Assembly: GCA_003427395.1 (NCBI GenBank)
Contig: BFEA01000770.1
Coordinates: 379,378 to 422,882, forward strand
From: Chara braunii
Lineage: Eukaryota; Streptophyta; Charophyceae; Charales; Characeae
Direction of reading: 5' to 3'
Length of the DNA: 43,505 nt
Shown: positions 31,816 through 42,370 of the stretch, in pieces
Position numbering within the stretch: the stretch's first letter is position 1
Layout of the letters: each line of letters starts with the position of its first letter
Position numbers and translations under genes: made by a program
The notes under the pieces: model-generated
The model's database searches: none
Told to the model about the DNA's origin: nothing
Seen by the model: only the letters and a program-made list of their open reading frames with translations

Positions 31816-33022
31816 CACAAACACCTCAAAGGAGAGGGTTAGCAAAATGTTACTTTTACAATCTAACACAACAAGTTTTGCAATGTTCAAACGAACGAGT
31901 TGTCAAACAAACTCAAAGACAAAGCACAACCACTAAATGCTTTCCTGTCACAATTACCTACCTTGGAACAAAATAATTTATAGAACAGTAAATTCACTTA
32001 TATCTCAAAAAAACAAGAGCAAGAGAACTCTAGCATCCCTTAACTTCAGAGTTATTTCACTTTCTAAATCAAACTCACTGCAGCCTCAACGGGGCTTGAA
32101 AGCCTAATATTAAGCAAATAATTCACTTTTCGAACACCGTGACAAAACAGAGCAAATCATCGACTACATTTTACTAAAAACAATATTAAAAGAGATTATA
32201 TTATATAATTATAAATTTGATTGTATCTACAAGAAACAATAACGGCAGAACAAAGCATATCAAATCAGCGGTTGCCCTGCATAGAAACAACAAACTTGAA
32301 GTGAGAAAGTTAAAGTATTAAGCCCAGATTGATTTCGTGGATCTAGCTGCCCAATAGTAGACTCGGTCCTCTTTAATACCAGTAACTGATATTCTACACG
32401 CGAAAACGGGTTAGGTACAAGAAAACAAGACACTGCACTGAACGACAGGTATTTCAAATTAACATATTAAACAAGAGTTTACGGTTAAAATCATCCTGTA
32501 CCACAAACTGACAAAGTATAGAAAATCACTTGTTACGCCTTAGAAACAACAACGTTGAAAAGTACTAATTTATAGAAGTATAAAAGGCATTGCATGTAAG
32601 ACGAACAGTAAAAGCAAATCACAAGCATTTGTCAAATTCAAAGTCGTTTCACGTTAACAATCAAACAAAGTTTACAAGAAAACTAAGAGACAAAGTATAC
32701 CAAATCAGCGGTTCCACAGCAAACGAACAACGACCTTGAAGTGTAAGAATTAAAAGTCCGAGACGTAGAATGATTTTTTTCTCTGAAACTGCCTAGCAAA
32801 CTTTTTATAGGACTACACTACTAATTAATTTCAGTAACTTAGACGGTACAAGAGGACAAGCGACTACACTGAAGGATGTGTATTTCAGATTAACATGTTA
32901 AACAAGACTTGGCAGGTAAAATCATCATGTACCACATGTATATTAACTTACCTCTTTCAATGCGGTTCTCTGCTTTTCGAACGACCTGTTTTGAATGACA
33001 GACACTGCGCACAGACGGAAAA
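31816..33022 (-). other. Probable intron or insertion with internal 440-bp repeats
   Basis: Non-coding between two coding parts of copy 2. It contains diverged direct repeats: AxACCAAATCAGCGGTT...AAACTTGAAGTG near 32255 and 32697, and TTCAxATTAACATxTTAAACAAGA near 32452 and 32885, giving a period of about 435-445 bp. In copy 1 the corresponding coding parts are adjacent, so this is an intron absent there or an insertion. Confidence 0.5.
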
Positions 33023-34102
33023 TTATTTTGAAGATGGAATTACAACTTTCGGGCAGTGTACACTCCTGATCTTCTGAAAATGAGAAATGGGAGGAACCTT
33101 ATAAGCAGAAAACTGAGATTCACCATGCCGGACGAAAAACTCGTAAACATTCTTTTGGAGGAGGGTGCCTGAGAGATGAAACTGATCGTTGTTTGACATA
33201 CTTTTTTTATTCAAGGGGAAACAATTCTGCATCCAAGCAAGTATTTTCCCTGAAGAAGAAGAAACAGCAAAAGATCCTTTGTTTTTGTGCGCGTACGTCC
33301 GGACACCATTTTTGAATGTATTCCGAATAGCAGTTGTGCACCACTTTGAATATGCGTATAACATTCCTCATGCTTTTGTACAAACCTTGATCTTGTTGAG
33401 TGCGACTCTTAATAGAAGAAACTCGCCTTCGTCCGAGAAGTAAAAAACTTCTCTCATCTGGTCAAGGAGGAACTTCATCTGTTCTGATTGCTTCATTGTC
33501 CAAAACATTTGACGCGTCTCAAATATTTATTCGACAGAAAAAAATTTTATGCACTCACTGTTGCAACACTTTCCGTTCACTATGTCCTCGATCCTGTGCT
33601 TGCTCGTGTTGAAGTTCACCTTCTTGTTGTACACGTGAGAACTCTTGTTTCTTTTGCCTAAGTTGTAAGGAGTTTTCTCCTCCGCTGATGCTGGTGTGAA
33701 CATATCTCTGAGTACTTCTTGACTTAAAGTCTCCTTGGCTATTTGAAGTTCCTCCTTGAAGGATTTTCTGTCGAACCTATTAGTTTTCTGCGCCGAACCA
33801 TTAGTTGATATCGCTTTTGAAGACAATCTTCGACGTTGAGGCTTAACGGTAAAAGTATATGACACACGACGAACACTAAGAACGTTGTAATTCTCATTCG
33901 TTCCCCGCCTTGTAAAACCGTAATCAGCAAGATCAGGCGACAAATATAGTTCAGGCTCAAAGATACGTGGGAGAACAACAGGCGCCGTATTACTGCAGTC
34001 CTTGTCATCCTTTCCTGAGCGACCTGACAAACTAACGAAATCGACGTTCATCTTCCTTACAGTACTGGTGGAGAAAGAGCAAAGTAACCGGTTTGTCGGC
34101 AC
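33023..34102 (-). pseudogene. DUF7869-like protein, copy 2, N-terminal part
   Basis: One frame, interrupted by TAA (33527-33529) and TGA (33368-33370), covers about 350 codons. It has a basic Ser-rich N-terminus, RKSFKEELQIAKETL, the Cys motif NGKCCNSECIKFFS (compare VCCKRKCSAQM in copy 1), MKFLLDQMREVFYFSDEGEF, AIRNTFKNGVRTY, and VYEFFVRHGESQFSAYKVPP. Both stops are one transition from CAA and CGA. Confidence 0.6.
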
Positions 34103-34139
34103 GAAGATAACTTGAACATATGCGTTGTCTTGTTACAAA

Positions 34140-34400
34140 GAGATGCTCAGTAGTCCTCTCGTGTTTCAACTACAGCTCCACGAAAGTTGTGCAGTTCACA
34201 CCTCCAGAAGCTACAAAACAATGACAGTCGGCGGAGAGATATGTGTTCAAGCCTCGCGAGACCCTCGGTATTGTTGTCGTGTTCCGACTTCAACTCCCCG
34301 AAAGTTGCGCAGTTCACACTTGCAGAAGTTGCTAAAGAATGGCAGCAGGCGGAAAGAAACGCGTTCAAGTCTCAAAAGACGCTGCTCAGGAGTCGCAAAT
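34140..34400. repeat. 118-bp tandem repeat, two copies plus start of a third
   Basis: CGTGTTTCAACTACAGCTCC at 34160 and CGTGTTCCGACTTCAACTCC at 34278 head diverged copies running CGAAAGTTGxGCAGTTCACAC; CTGCTCAGGAGTC near 34382 begins a third. Confidence 0.75.
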
Positions 34401-35559
34401 GCACCAAAGACATAATGACCAAAGTGGGATTTCGATGAACACATTACATTTTCGAGCGGGAAAATCGGAATAGCAACAATTTTTTTCGCCCCACCCTGTT
34501 TTTTGCCGCGAGCTTTGCTTGGTTGTCGTCAGAGGTGGCAACTAGGATTTTTTGGAATACATGTACCTTACCTACCGATATCCTCTTTGAAAATTAACCA
34601 CCCATACCCACTATATAGATGGCCTATCGAACCTTTACCCATCGTTACCTGCAAAAAAAGAAAAAAATTGTACCCGTACATATCCTACCCAAACCTCTTC
34701 AGACTATAACTGCCCAAACTTGCCCATGAAATTTCTGTTTCAAAACTACCCATGACCACCTGCGTCCAAACCTTATATTAACCACATGTACAATACCTAA
34801 CCAATTTGTTTTTTACCCCTACCCACCCATACCCACCCACAATTTCATGCACCCACCCGAAACCATCAGCATTTGTGACCCACCCTTCCTTACTACCCTT
34901 AACTGTCCTCAACCACCCCTAACCGCCCCTTATCGCCCCTAACCGTCCTCAACCGCCCCTCACCGCCCCCTATCCCCTCTAATTGTCCTCTGCCGCAGCA
35001 GTAACTTCATCTGCTGTAGAAGCTGCAACAAAGGTGCACTTAGAGGTGTGGGTGTTGTTCCAGCTACAGCAATGCAACAATTGAAACACAAAAACATGAT
35101 CTGAAGCAAAAACATAAATATAATCTCATACGCACACAATGTGACAATCATAAATACTTCAAATACATAATATAACTCACAATCTCATACACACAATGCC
35201 CACAAACATATACAGTGTCTCACACAGTGCACACACACATACACTGTGTCACATATACACACAGTGTCCCACACACCGCTGCAATATCCCACACATATCG
35301 AAATGATCTACACACATATGAAATTCATCGTTTCATTGGAAAAACAATCAGAAGCAAGAAAGAATATCTGCTTTGTAGAAAAGTAAAAATTTGAGAATTA
35401 GAGAAAAATATCATGCTTAACAAAAATTGTAAAATCTGCAGAACTACAATTCTCACATCATATGGCCGGTAGCTAGCAACTTGCATCATCGACTACACTC
35501 ACATCATGTGAATGGAAGCCTCCAAACAACATCAAGCTACAACACATTGAACGTACACA
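34401..35559. other. Low-complexity: ACCCACCC and AACCGCCCCT tracts, CA-rich minisatellite
   Basis: 34600-35000 is built from CCCA/CCTAAC-like pyrimidine-rich words (AACCGCCCCT, CCTAACCGTCCTC). 35160-35310 is CA-rich with CAGTGTCxCACACA words. These lie 3' of the hAT transposase and may contain its terminus. No gene. Confidence 0.6.
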
Positions 35560-36207
35560 TCATGTCACCACGTCGCAGTTGGAGCGCGCAAAGAGGACGT
35601 CATAGACGATGGACGAATTTAGCTGGTTTTTTTTCTTCGTGACGGTGTTTTCTACATCCGAGAAATTGCACTCACTCTTGGAACTCGATGCAGGAACACA
35701 CAGAACTGCACGAGCAGCACACGCCATGATCGGTAAAGGTGAGAGTAACAACTAGTTCTCTGCATTCTTTGTGAAGGTCCCCTTCCCCTTTCACCACGCA
35801 AGTATGTCGAACTTATGCTTCTCTTCTTTTGTCAACTTCAAGCTGAAGTAGAATTTGATCTCCTTTCTTATGCGTTCCGCCAATGTCAAGGGTCTGTTGC
35901 GAGCGATAGGCAGGTCATTTTCCTCGTCTTCGTTTGTATTGCACAATGTTAATTCGTCAGGTACCTCTACCGCGTGTACTTTCTTCCTCCGCTTTGCTGG
36001 TTACTTCCCCACCGTTGCGGAAGGTTTATCACTTGACTCAACGCTTGAGTCTTTGACACTGTACATGAAGACTTGCAAACAGATCTTACCTCGCTCAACC
36101 TGGGGTTCTGACAAACCAAAACGGTTCAACCTGTCCTTTCGTCGAGGATCGAGTAAAGCTGCAACAGTATGAAGGGTCCTCCAGTATCCACTTCTTCTGC
36201 AATGCAT
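35560..36207 (-). pseudogene. hAT transposase, C-terminal part with dimerisation domain
   Basis: One - frame: LHTVAALLDPRRKDRLNRF, then TAA (36001-36003), PLTLAERIRKEIKFYFSL, KFDILAW-stop(35791-35793)-K, TAG (35752-35754), and AVLCVPASSSKSECNFSDVENTVTKKKNQL. The last part is the hAT dimerisation domain (WW..., L.IPaSSa.SEr.FS..G...tkkR..L), and ALLDPR is the usual motif before it. The three stops replace Gln, Trp and Gln codons, all one transition away. The enzyme cuts and joins DNA at hAT termini; this copy is dead. Confidence 0.8.
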
Positions 36208-36591
36208 CCTTGGGCAACATCTTGATGGCTACAATGTCGTCGGAATCCGATGGAATGGTGAACTTGTTACCTTCGGCATCCTTACCATCGTATGACTCGT
36301 TACGCGATTTGCAGTACTCTAAGAGAGCATTGCGCTCGAATACGACAAGGTGCACTGTCGATTCCAGATACTGCTCCAACTTAAGGCTGACAATTTGGAA
36401 TCGTTTCAAGAACCTCGTCAGGTCTGCGATCGAGGGCTTATCAATCCTTGTGATGAAGAACTGTTTCTTGGCTTGCCGATTAGTGTTGGCAAACCTGCTC
36501 AGGAACGCTGTCACGTCATCATAACTGTCCAAAATACTGTTAAGTGAAATTAGCAAAGAGTTTCAACGCGTCACATTCTCTTGCTTCAATG
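36095..36591 (-). pseudogene. hAT transposase, middle part
   Basis: Reads KTLKQENVTRWNSLLISLNSIL at its start (across 36591-36530), the TRWNS motif of hAT transposases, then a helical region with FLKRFQIVSLKLEQYLESTVH. A one-base frame change near 36190 separates it from the ALLDPR segment. Confidence 0.7.
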
Positions 36592-36603
36592 TTTTGCTCA
36601 AAC

Positions 36604-36919
36604 TGTTCTGCAGGTTTGCTTGTTTGAAATACGGTACAAACTCTTTGGAGTTGTCGATCATTTCAAACAAGTGCGGTGCAAATTCGTGATGCCTGTAAAA
36701 CATCGACGATCGAACTCCATCTGTTATCGTTGAGGTTTTGTTGAACAGGGTTGTGAGAACCGTTCTGCAGGTTTGCTTGTTTGAAATACGGTACGAACTA
36801 TTTGGAGTTGTCGATCATTTCAAACAAGTGCGGTGCAAATTCGTGATGCCGGTAAAACAACGACGATCGAACTCCATCTGTTATCGTTGAGGTTTTGTTG
36901 AACACGGTTGTGAGGACCG
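36604..36919 (-). repeat. 158-bp tandem duplication inside hAT transposase
   Basis: GTTCTGCAGGTTTGCTTG begins at 36604 and 36762; copies differ at only a few positions through GTTGAACAxGGTTGTGAG. The period of 158 is not a multiple of three, so the copy disrupts the - strand frame. Confidence 0.95.
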
Positions 36920-37643
36920 TTGCAATTTTATGGTCCGCGTAGACCACTCACTTGTAAACTTTTCAGATCCCTTCTGCTGTGGTCATGTTCGATCCGTTGT
37001 CCGTGCACACGATACACCTTTTTTAGTCTTTACATCCAAACTCATGAAGGGTCTCTTAAAATACCTTAAGAACGGCTGACCCTGTGTGCGATTCCTCTTG
37101 GAACGCTTTGACCTGCAAATTACGCGCATGCAATTTGAAACTGTTGTTGATGTAGTGTATGGTCACAAACATAAATGAATCTTGTATTACTTCGTCTGTC
37201 CACATAACTGCTGTGAAACCTGCGTGTGCACCATCATTGAAATGACCCTTTACCATTTTTTTTACCTTTTCACGGACAGACGATGTTGTCTCAATAACAT
37301 GACGTTTGACCGTGTTGCGGACGGGCATCACCTTCCCCATCTGCATAGTTTTTCTCACTGCTACGCCCATGTTGTACGCCTCTTGCACAACCTCTAAAAA
37401 ACCCTGGTCCTTTACCACGCTGAAGGGGCGCAAATTTTTGCAGCACCGCATGGCGACCTTCTTGGCTATCCTGTTTTGTGGGCTTGGTAGAAGTAGCAAA
37501 CAGGCGCATGAAGCCTGCCCCCTCCGGTTCCTTGCGACACGTTGTCGGCCCACATATATTTGGGCGCGTTTTTGCAGCTTACAGAAAGTACGTTCTTTGA
37601 CGATGTCTAGGAGCGTGTCCCATTTCTGTGAGGCCACAACCAA
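36920..37643 (-). pseudogene. hAT transposase, N-terminal and catalytic start
   Basis: About 195 codons open from 37643 to 37056. KNLRPFSVVKDQGFLEVVQ and TVKRHVIETTSSVREKVKKM match the region following the BED finger. HAGFTAVMWTDEVIQDSF, VTIHYINNSFKLHARNLQ and ESHTGSAVLKVF match the catalytic beginning (TxDxWT, HYI...W, HTG). Beyond the stop, a degenerate frame holds TDNGSNMTTAEGI and YADHKIATVLTTVF, the next hAT motifs. A BED zinc finger is not clear. The start codon is uncertain. Confidence 0.75.
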
Positions 37644-38174
37644 TTCTCAGGGGTTGGGGGCGGCACACGCCTTTGATCTGATTAGAGAGTGTGTGGGCGT
37701 GCACTAAGTGGGCACACATTAGTTAGATAATTTTGATCAGAGTTGAATTTTGAATAAACATTGCGTGAGCCGTCACCTCAGACACGCTAACGAAGTCGCA
37801 ACCAGCGCAGAGTCTAATCATTGAGGTTACTGTCAGAGGAAATTTTGTTTGACTCACTTGAGAATGACGTTTCGGGGTCGCACCGTGAGAAGTTACGCAG
37901 ACATTAGGTTGACCATTCGCTATCGGCAGATGAAGCAGCCGACAAAGCCGAGTAAGGATGGTGTAAGCTAGAGCAAAGGCAAGGTTTTTTCAAGCAAGGA
38001 GGCGATAAGAGGGCAGTCAAAGGACTGGTATTCTGCATTTTGGGCAAGACTCGTCTACTTCTACTGCATTTTCATTGGTCATCATTAGAGGTCCGTCATA
38101 AGACTGTTACTTTGAGAGTGGTTGCGATCGGACCATCTTATTTTGACCGTCATTGTGGGGCCCTATATGTCTCC
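37644..38174. other. Spacer between hAT remnant and LTR C
   Basis: No gene or clear terminal inverted repeat. The hAT 5' terminus should be within it. Confidence 0.4.
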
Positions 38175-39185
38175 TGACTTGTTGGTTGACTTTCTTGAGT
38201 GAGCCAGGGCGCTTCTTCGGCACCACTCCATTCAAGGTCAGTAGTTGACTCAAACTCCCTTTACACCTGTGTGCACCCAGACATTGCTCGACCCTTTTGC
38301 TTTGAATGTTGAGAAGAAAAGGTTGAGTGGGGTTGTGGGCGTCATGCATGAGTGAAAAGGTGGGTCTGACGTGAGTAGTGGGACTTTGCTTGTCTTCTTT
38401 TGATTGTGTTGTATGCGTGGTGTGCAGGTGAGTAAAAGACTATGTATAAAAGTGAGACAAAATACTATTTGATAAAATGACGGAGAATTTTCGCCTTCTT
38501 ACCATTTTCCTTTCGTCAGTGAGTTGGGCGAACTTGCTTGCTATTTCTGAAGGATAATCGATGGGTGTCATGAGAAAAAGAATTTTGAAAACAGAAAGAG
38601 AATCAAAGCATAATGAATTTAACGTTTTCCGAGGATTGACCGTCTTTATTCTGAATGAACCTATCCGCCTATACCTGTTCAAATGATTCTCATTCGTTAT
38701 CCCTTTTGATTTCTCTTTGCTTAAGTTACCCTAAACTTAGGGAAAAATAAGAACAATTGAAAGTTACTTGTAGTGGACACATGTTTTCTCTCCAGGAAGC
38801 ATCTGGGGCGGGGGTTTGTTGCTTCAAGAGTCGACCATGTTATCGACCCAGAGTGGACTGTTCTACAGGAAGATACTTTGCCGATTCGGTGGAGATGGCC
38901 CGACTTCTGAGATCCGAGTTTTGTGCTCGGGTGAGGAGGAGGAGTACCCCAGACCACTTCCTAAAGAGAGTGACATGCAACACTTCAAGCAATGCCCCTG
39001 ATCAAGTAGCCTGTCATCCAATAAGATTGAGAAAGTATGGAGACAGGTGTGAGTGTGTCAAATTTTGAGTCGGCGGTAGGTGGAATGAATGACTTTGACA
39101 ACGCTTCTAATCAAGTTAAAACTAAGGCAGTCGATTACCTTGTCGGCGGCATCAATGTTATTGTCGAAAAAAAACAACCCCTCAT
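38175..39185 (+). mobile_element. LTR C (+), 5'-type LTR
   Basis: Aligns inverted with LTR D: GACTTTCTTGAG at 38188 matches 41360-41371, ACACCTGTGTG near 38263 has its counterpart near 41285, and the stretch ending ATGGCCCGACTTCTGAGATCC (to 38913) matches 40679-40700. From 39000 on it follows LTR B instead. Ends near 39185 before a PBS remnant. Diverged, perhaps 70 percent identical to D by eye. Confidence 0.7.
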
Positions 39186-39194
39186 TGGCGGTTG
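39186..39194 (+). other. Degenerate PBS of LTR C
   Basis: TGGCGGTTG equals the tRNA-Asp PBS TGGCGCCGTTG with CC lost. Confidence 0.45.
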
Positions 39195-39403
39195 TATGAT
39201 TATTTTGTGGAGCTCGATCCGAGGTGGTCGCGGTTTATTTTGATATTGTTTTATTGAATATTTCATATGATGATTTGATTTCTTTGAGCTATCATTTCAG
39301 AGATAGGCCGGTAAGCAGGGCCTTCGACACCTCGAATAGGCCATTGATGAAAATTATATTACCCGAGTGTCGTTCCACGAAGGACAACGGTAGTTTGCCG
39401 TTA
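39195..39403. other. 210-bp internal remnant between two facing PBSs
   Basis: The left half resembles sequence after the PBS of LTR A (TTTATTTTGATATTG..TTTGATTTCTTTG / TTTATTTGACATTTTGATTTCTGG). The right half, inverted, matches it too (CTACCG-GTCC-GTG-AACGA). No coding. The junction of two deleted elements lies inside. Confidence 0.5.
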
Positions 39404-39421
39404 TCCCCGGCAACGGCGCCA
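39404..39421 (-). other. Primer-binding site, perfect tRNA-Asp complement
   Basis: On the minus strand TGGCGCCGTTGCCGGGGA, an 18-nt exact complement of plant tRNA-Asp(GTC) 3' end including CCA. It starts two bases (GG) after the LTR D end CGACA, as at LTR A. Confidence 0.9.
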
Positions 39422-39423
39422 CC

Positions 39424-41380
39424 TGTCGAGCGCATCGGCCCCCGCGCAAGCGAGGGCCCTCCCGGCCGCGTCACGCAAGAGAAACTTAGACTTTTAACTT
39501 TTTAGAGACAACTCGGGGACAACACGGTAACCCTCGTCGACCCTTCGACGCTTCGGCCGAGTGCGCCAGCTGTACATCCCACCGTCATCTACAACAGGAT
39601 AGGTTCCCGCGGGGCACAACTTACCTTCCCTAAGGGGCTGTCACCACCCTTAGGGGCGTATCCCCGCCGAGCTACCGACCCACATGCGAAGGTTTTTATA
39701 ATGCAATTGCAGAGGTAGGCCGACCGAGGGCGTTTGCTCGTTCGCTGTAGCATAGGTACGCATGGTTAAACGCCAAAGTGGACCCGAACATCGTCCGTCT
39801 CTGGGGCGCTGATCTCCCAGGAATCGGACCGACGTCGGTCGATTAGGACGTGACATTCCAAGCGTAAGGAAAACTGCGAGCGATCCTAGTCCCTTCTTTC
39901 ATCCAACAAGAGTTGACTTGACTCNAAACAACGCTTATCAACAAAATATCAAAGCATGCCCAATACATAAAGCGGCGCTCAAATNACGTNTGACTAAAGT
40001 ATCTTTACTCTGCCTGCCAGACGGTTGGCTGCCANGACTTTTTCGGCTTGATGAGACGNGTTGCCAAGTTCTTTCATTCCATACCACAATGACTGCTAGC
40101 AAAGAAATGCNGANATCCCAATTCTCAAGTAAAGTTAGGTTGTCATTNATNTAGTGATGACTACTTTTCTAACTTTGNCGTGAATGTCATNTGCAAGTNA
40201 TNTGNCTACCACTATACAAGTCAGTACTCNACTTGAACAACCGAACTCTGGATGCCCCATTAAGGTCAAGGATCCATTTTTAAATTATGTTGGTCGCTTT
40301 GTCCTCCTGGGCAATAATTACTTTTACTGTCTCACGAATGATGAACTACCAGTCTGCGATATAAAGATATTCAAGGCAATGCTTTAGTGACATTTTTTCC
40401 CGTCAACTAGTTTGATCGTCCCAGGCTCGCACTTCTTATGGTGCAACCCTATCCGCAAAGGTAGTGCCTAGTCGCACTCCATCCATAGCTAGTGATACAC
40501 GAACTGGGCTTCTTATGGCACCAGTTCCCCACTCGTCTGTAGCTCATAAGACGACCACTAGAAGGGTAAACTATAGCGGTTCTTCTTAACGTAAGCCACC
40601 AAAAACTTAACGCCTTCCGTGAATAGCACACGTTCGTCCCCTAGGAGGTGGTCTGGGATACCCCTCATCCTCGCCCGGGCGAACCCCGGATCTCAGAAGT
40701 CGGGCTGGCTCCACCACGACAACATGGTATCCCCCCGCCTAAGCGGTCCACTCCGAGTCGTTAACAGGGTCGGCCCCTAAGGCAACGAACCCTCGCCTCA
40801 GATGCCTCCTAGGGAAAGGATGCACTTACCACAGCAGACAGTCAGCCTTTTATCGCCTGACGTCAAGGGCGAACCTAGACGAAAAAGGAGATCAGAGGAT
40901 AAAATCATTCAGACAGACGGGCACGGATAGAGAGGGACATTCAGGAGAAAATGGGTAACCTCAGGGAAAATCTACGTCCAATTCACTTTTTTTCCTTTGT
41001 GTGATCGCTCCGTTTCTCATCGCCTGCTGTCTTCCCATCCTTTCAACATGCATGCAGGCAAAAAATTGAAAACAATCATCATTCCATTCACTTTCGCTGA
41101 CATGATTAAATCTCAAATTTTCAGCATTCTTCTACTTACCTGCACAACAGATCAAACAACAATTCAAAAAAGAAAACGATGCAAGCCCATTTTCAAGTCA
41201 GACTCCCACTCACCCGCGCATGCACACATCTTCTCTACCTTCTCAATGAACGTTCAAAGAACAGGGTCAAGCAAGTGTGGGTTCACACAGGTGTGAAGGG
41301 GACTGAGTCAGGCTAACTGACCCTGAGTGAGGCTGAATTGAAGATAGCAAACGCTCTACTCAAGAAAGTCGTATAAACCA
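39424..41380 (-). mobile_element. LTR D (-), 5'-type LTR with TATA box
   Basis: Followed on the minus strand by a perfect PBS. Shares its 3' half with LTR A and its 5' half with LTR C, so A, C and D form one family with mosaic LTRs. A TATA box (TATAAAAAC on the minus strand, about 39690-39700) lies in a suitable place for element transcription. At least 1.9 kb; the true start beyond 41380 was not found. Contains isolated Ns (39925-40230). Confidence 0.75.
39925..40230. other. Fifteen isolated undetermined bases
   Basis: Single N at 39925, 39985, 39990, 40035, 40059, 40111, 40114, 40148, 40151, 40178, 40191, 40199, 40202, 40205 and 40230, and nowhere else in the window. They probably mark unresolved differences between collapsed LTR copies. 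Translations through this stretch are unreliable. Confidence 0.95.
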
Positions 41381-41559
41381 CACTCCAAGTGAGAAGATCG
41401 CCGCAGTAAGCTGTCAGAAAAGTGATCCACACCACTCCCTAGTACGGTCGCTTGCCGCGACACCCTCTCAACACACAACCACCTCCCAGTAATCTGACGG
41501 TGTCTCAGCGTCGCCGCCACCAGCCGCACCACCACGCCGTTGCCGACAATACCAGAACA
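41381..41559. other. Short spacer, possible LTR D start
   Basis: No gene. The outer end of LTR D may lie here. Confidence 0.3.
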
Positions 41560-42050
41560 TGCTGCCACAAAATGCCCCTCACAGTCTAAGCGCTTCCACG
41601 TCACCACCTAGAACGCGCTGCTGCCGCCGCAAAAGTTCAGCAGCACGTCCGCGTCGCTGCCAAAAAAAACACCGTCGACGCTGGACAATTTCGACAACAC
41701 CTCCGCGTCACCACCAAAATCTCAGCGTTGCCGCCGCAAAAAATTGGCAGCGCTTCCGCACCACCGCCGTCAAGCCCGCGCTGTCGCCGCAAAAAATCGG
41801 CAGCGCTTCCACGTCACTACCTAGAACGCACTGCCGCTGCCGCAAAAAAAACCGGCAGCGCTTCCGCGTCACCGTCAAAAAGCGCCGCCGTTGCCGTGTC
41901 AAACAGGCAGAGTTTCCCCTGCACCGCTTGGCGAAGACTCGACGCCGCCGTGCAAGACGGGCAGAGTTTCCCCTGCACCGCTTGCTAAAACCCTGCCGCT
42001 GCCGTGCAAAACGGGCAGAGTTTTCCCTGCGCTCCACCAAGTGCAGCGGC
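41560..42050. repeat. GC-rich coding-like minisatellite
   Basis: Two unit types: GCTTCCxCGTCACCxCCTAGAACGC..CCGCCGCAAAA (41590-41880, about six diverged units) and GGCAGAGTTTCCCCTGCACC..CGCCGxCGTGxAAxACG (three units, 41909-42040). Frames are open on both strands by repetition (Arg/Ser/His-rich on +, Arg/Ala/Phe-rich on -); neither is convincing as protein. Confidence 0.7.
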
Positions 42051-42370
42051 AGCTATAGCTGCCCTCACTCTCATGCTCCCTACAGACTTTCAGCGCTTCC
42101 CTCTCTCTTCACCTTGCTGAGATGGCGGCTATGGCTGTGTTCCACAGCTAAAGCCACCTCCAAAAGTTTTCCTCCCTCACTTGCAGACCTTCACTCAACT
42201 CCCTCTCATTCCACCAGCAGCTCCCCCTCCAACAGCATTCACCCAAGCGAAATGGTAGCAGCACCAGCCACAAATGAATGCTGGCTGGCTGTCTGCTGGC
42301 TTGTTTTATAGCTGGTTGGAGGCTGAGGGCAGCTGCTTTGCCCCAAGCCAAAACTCGGATCAGGGCCTGA
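42051..42370. other. Unassigned, no gene
   Basis: Pyrimidine-rich sequence with no motif recognised. Confidence 0.4.

Noticed and set aside
34530-34548. CAGAGGTGGCAACTAGG as a hAT terminal repeat
   Set aside because: The start is plausible, but no matching inverted end or 8-bp duplication was found beyond the transposase at 37.6-38.2 kb.
41559-42311. 250-codon + strand Arg-rich frame
   Set aside because: It is the translation of a minisatellite; the opposite strand is open as well.
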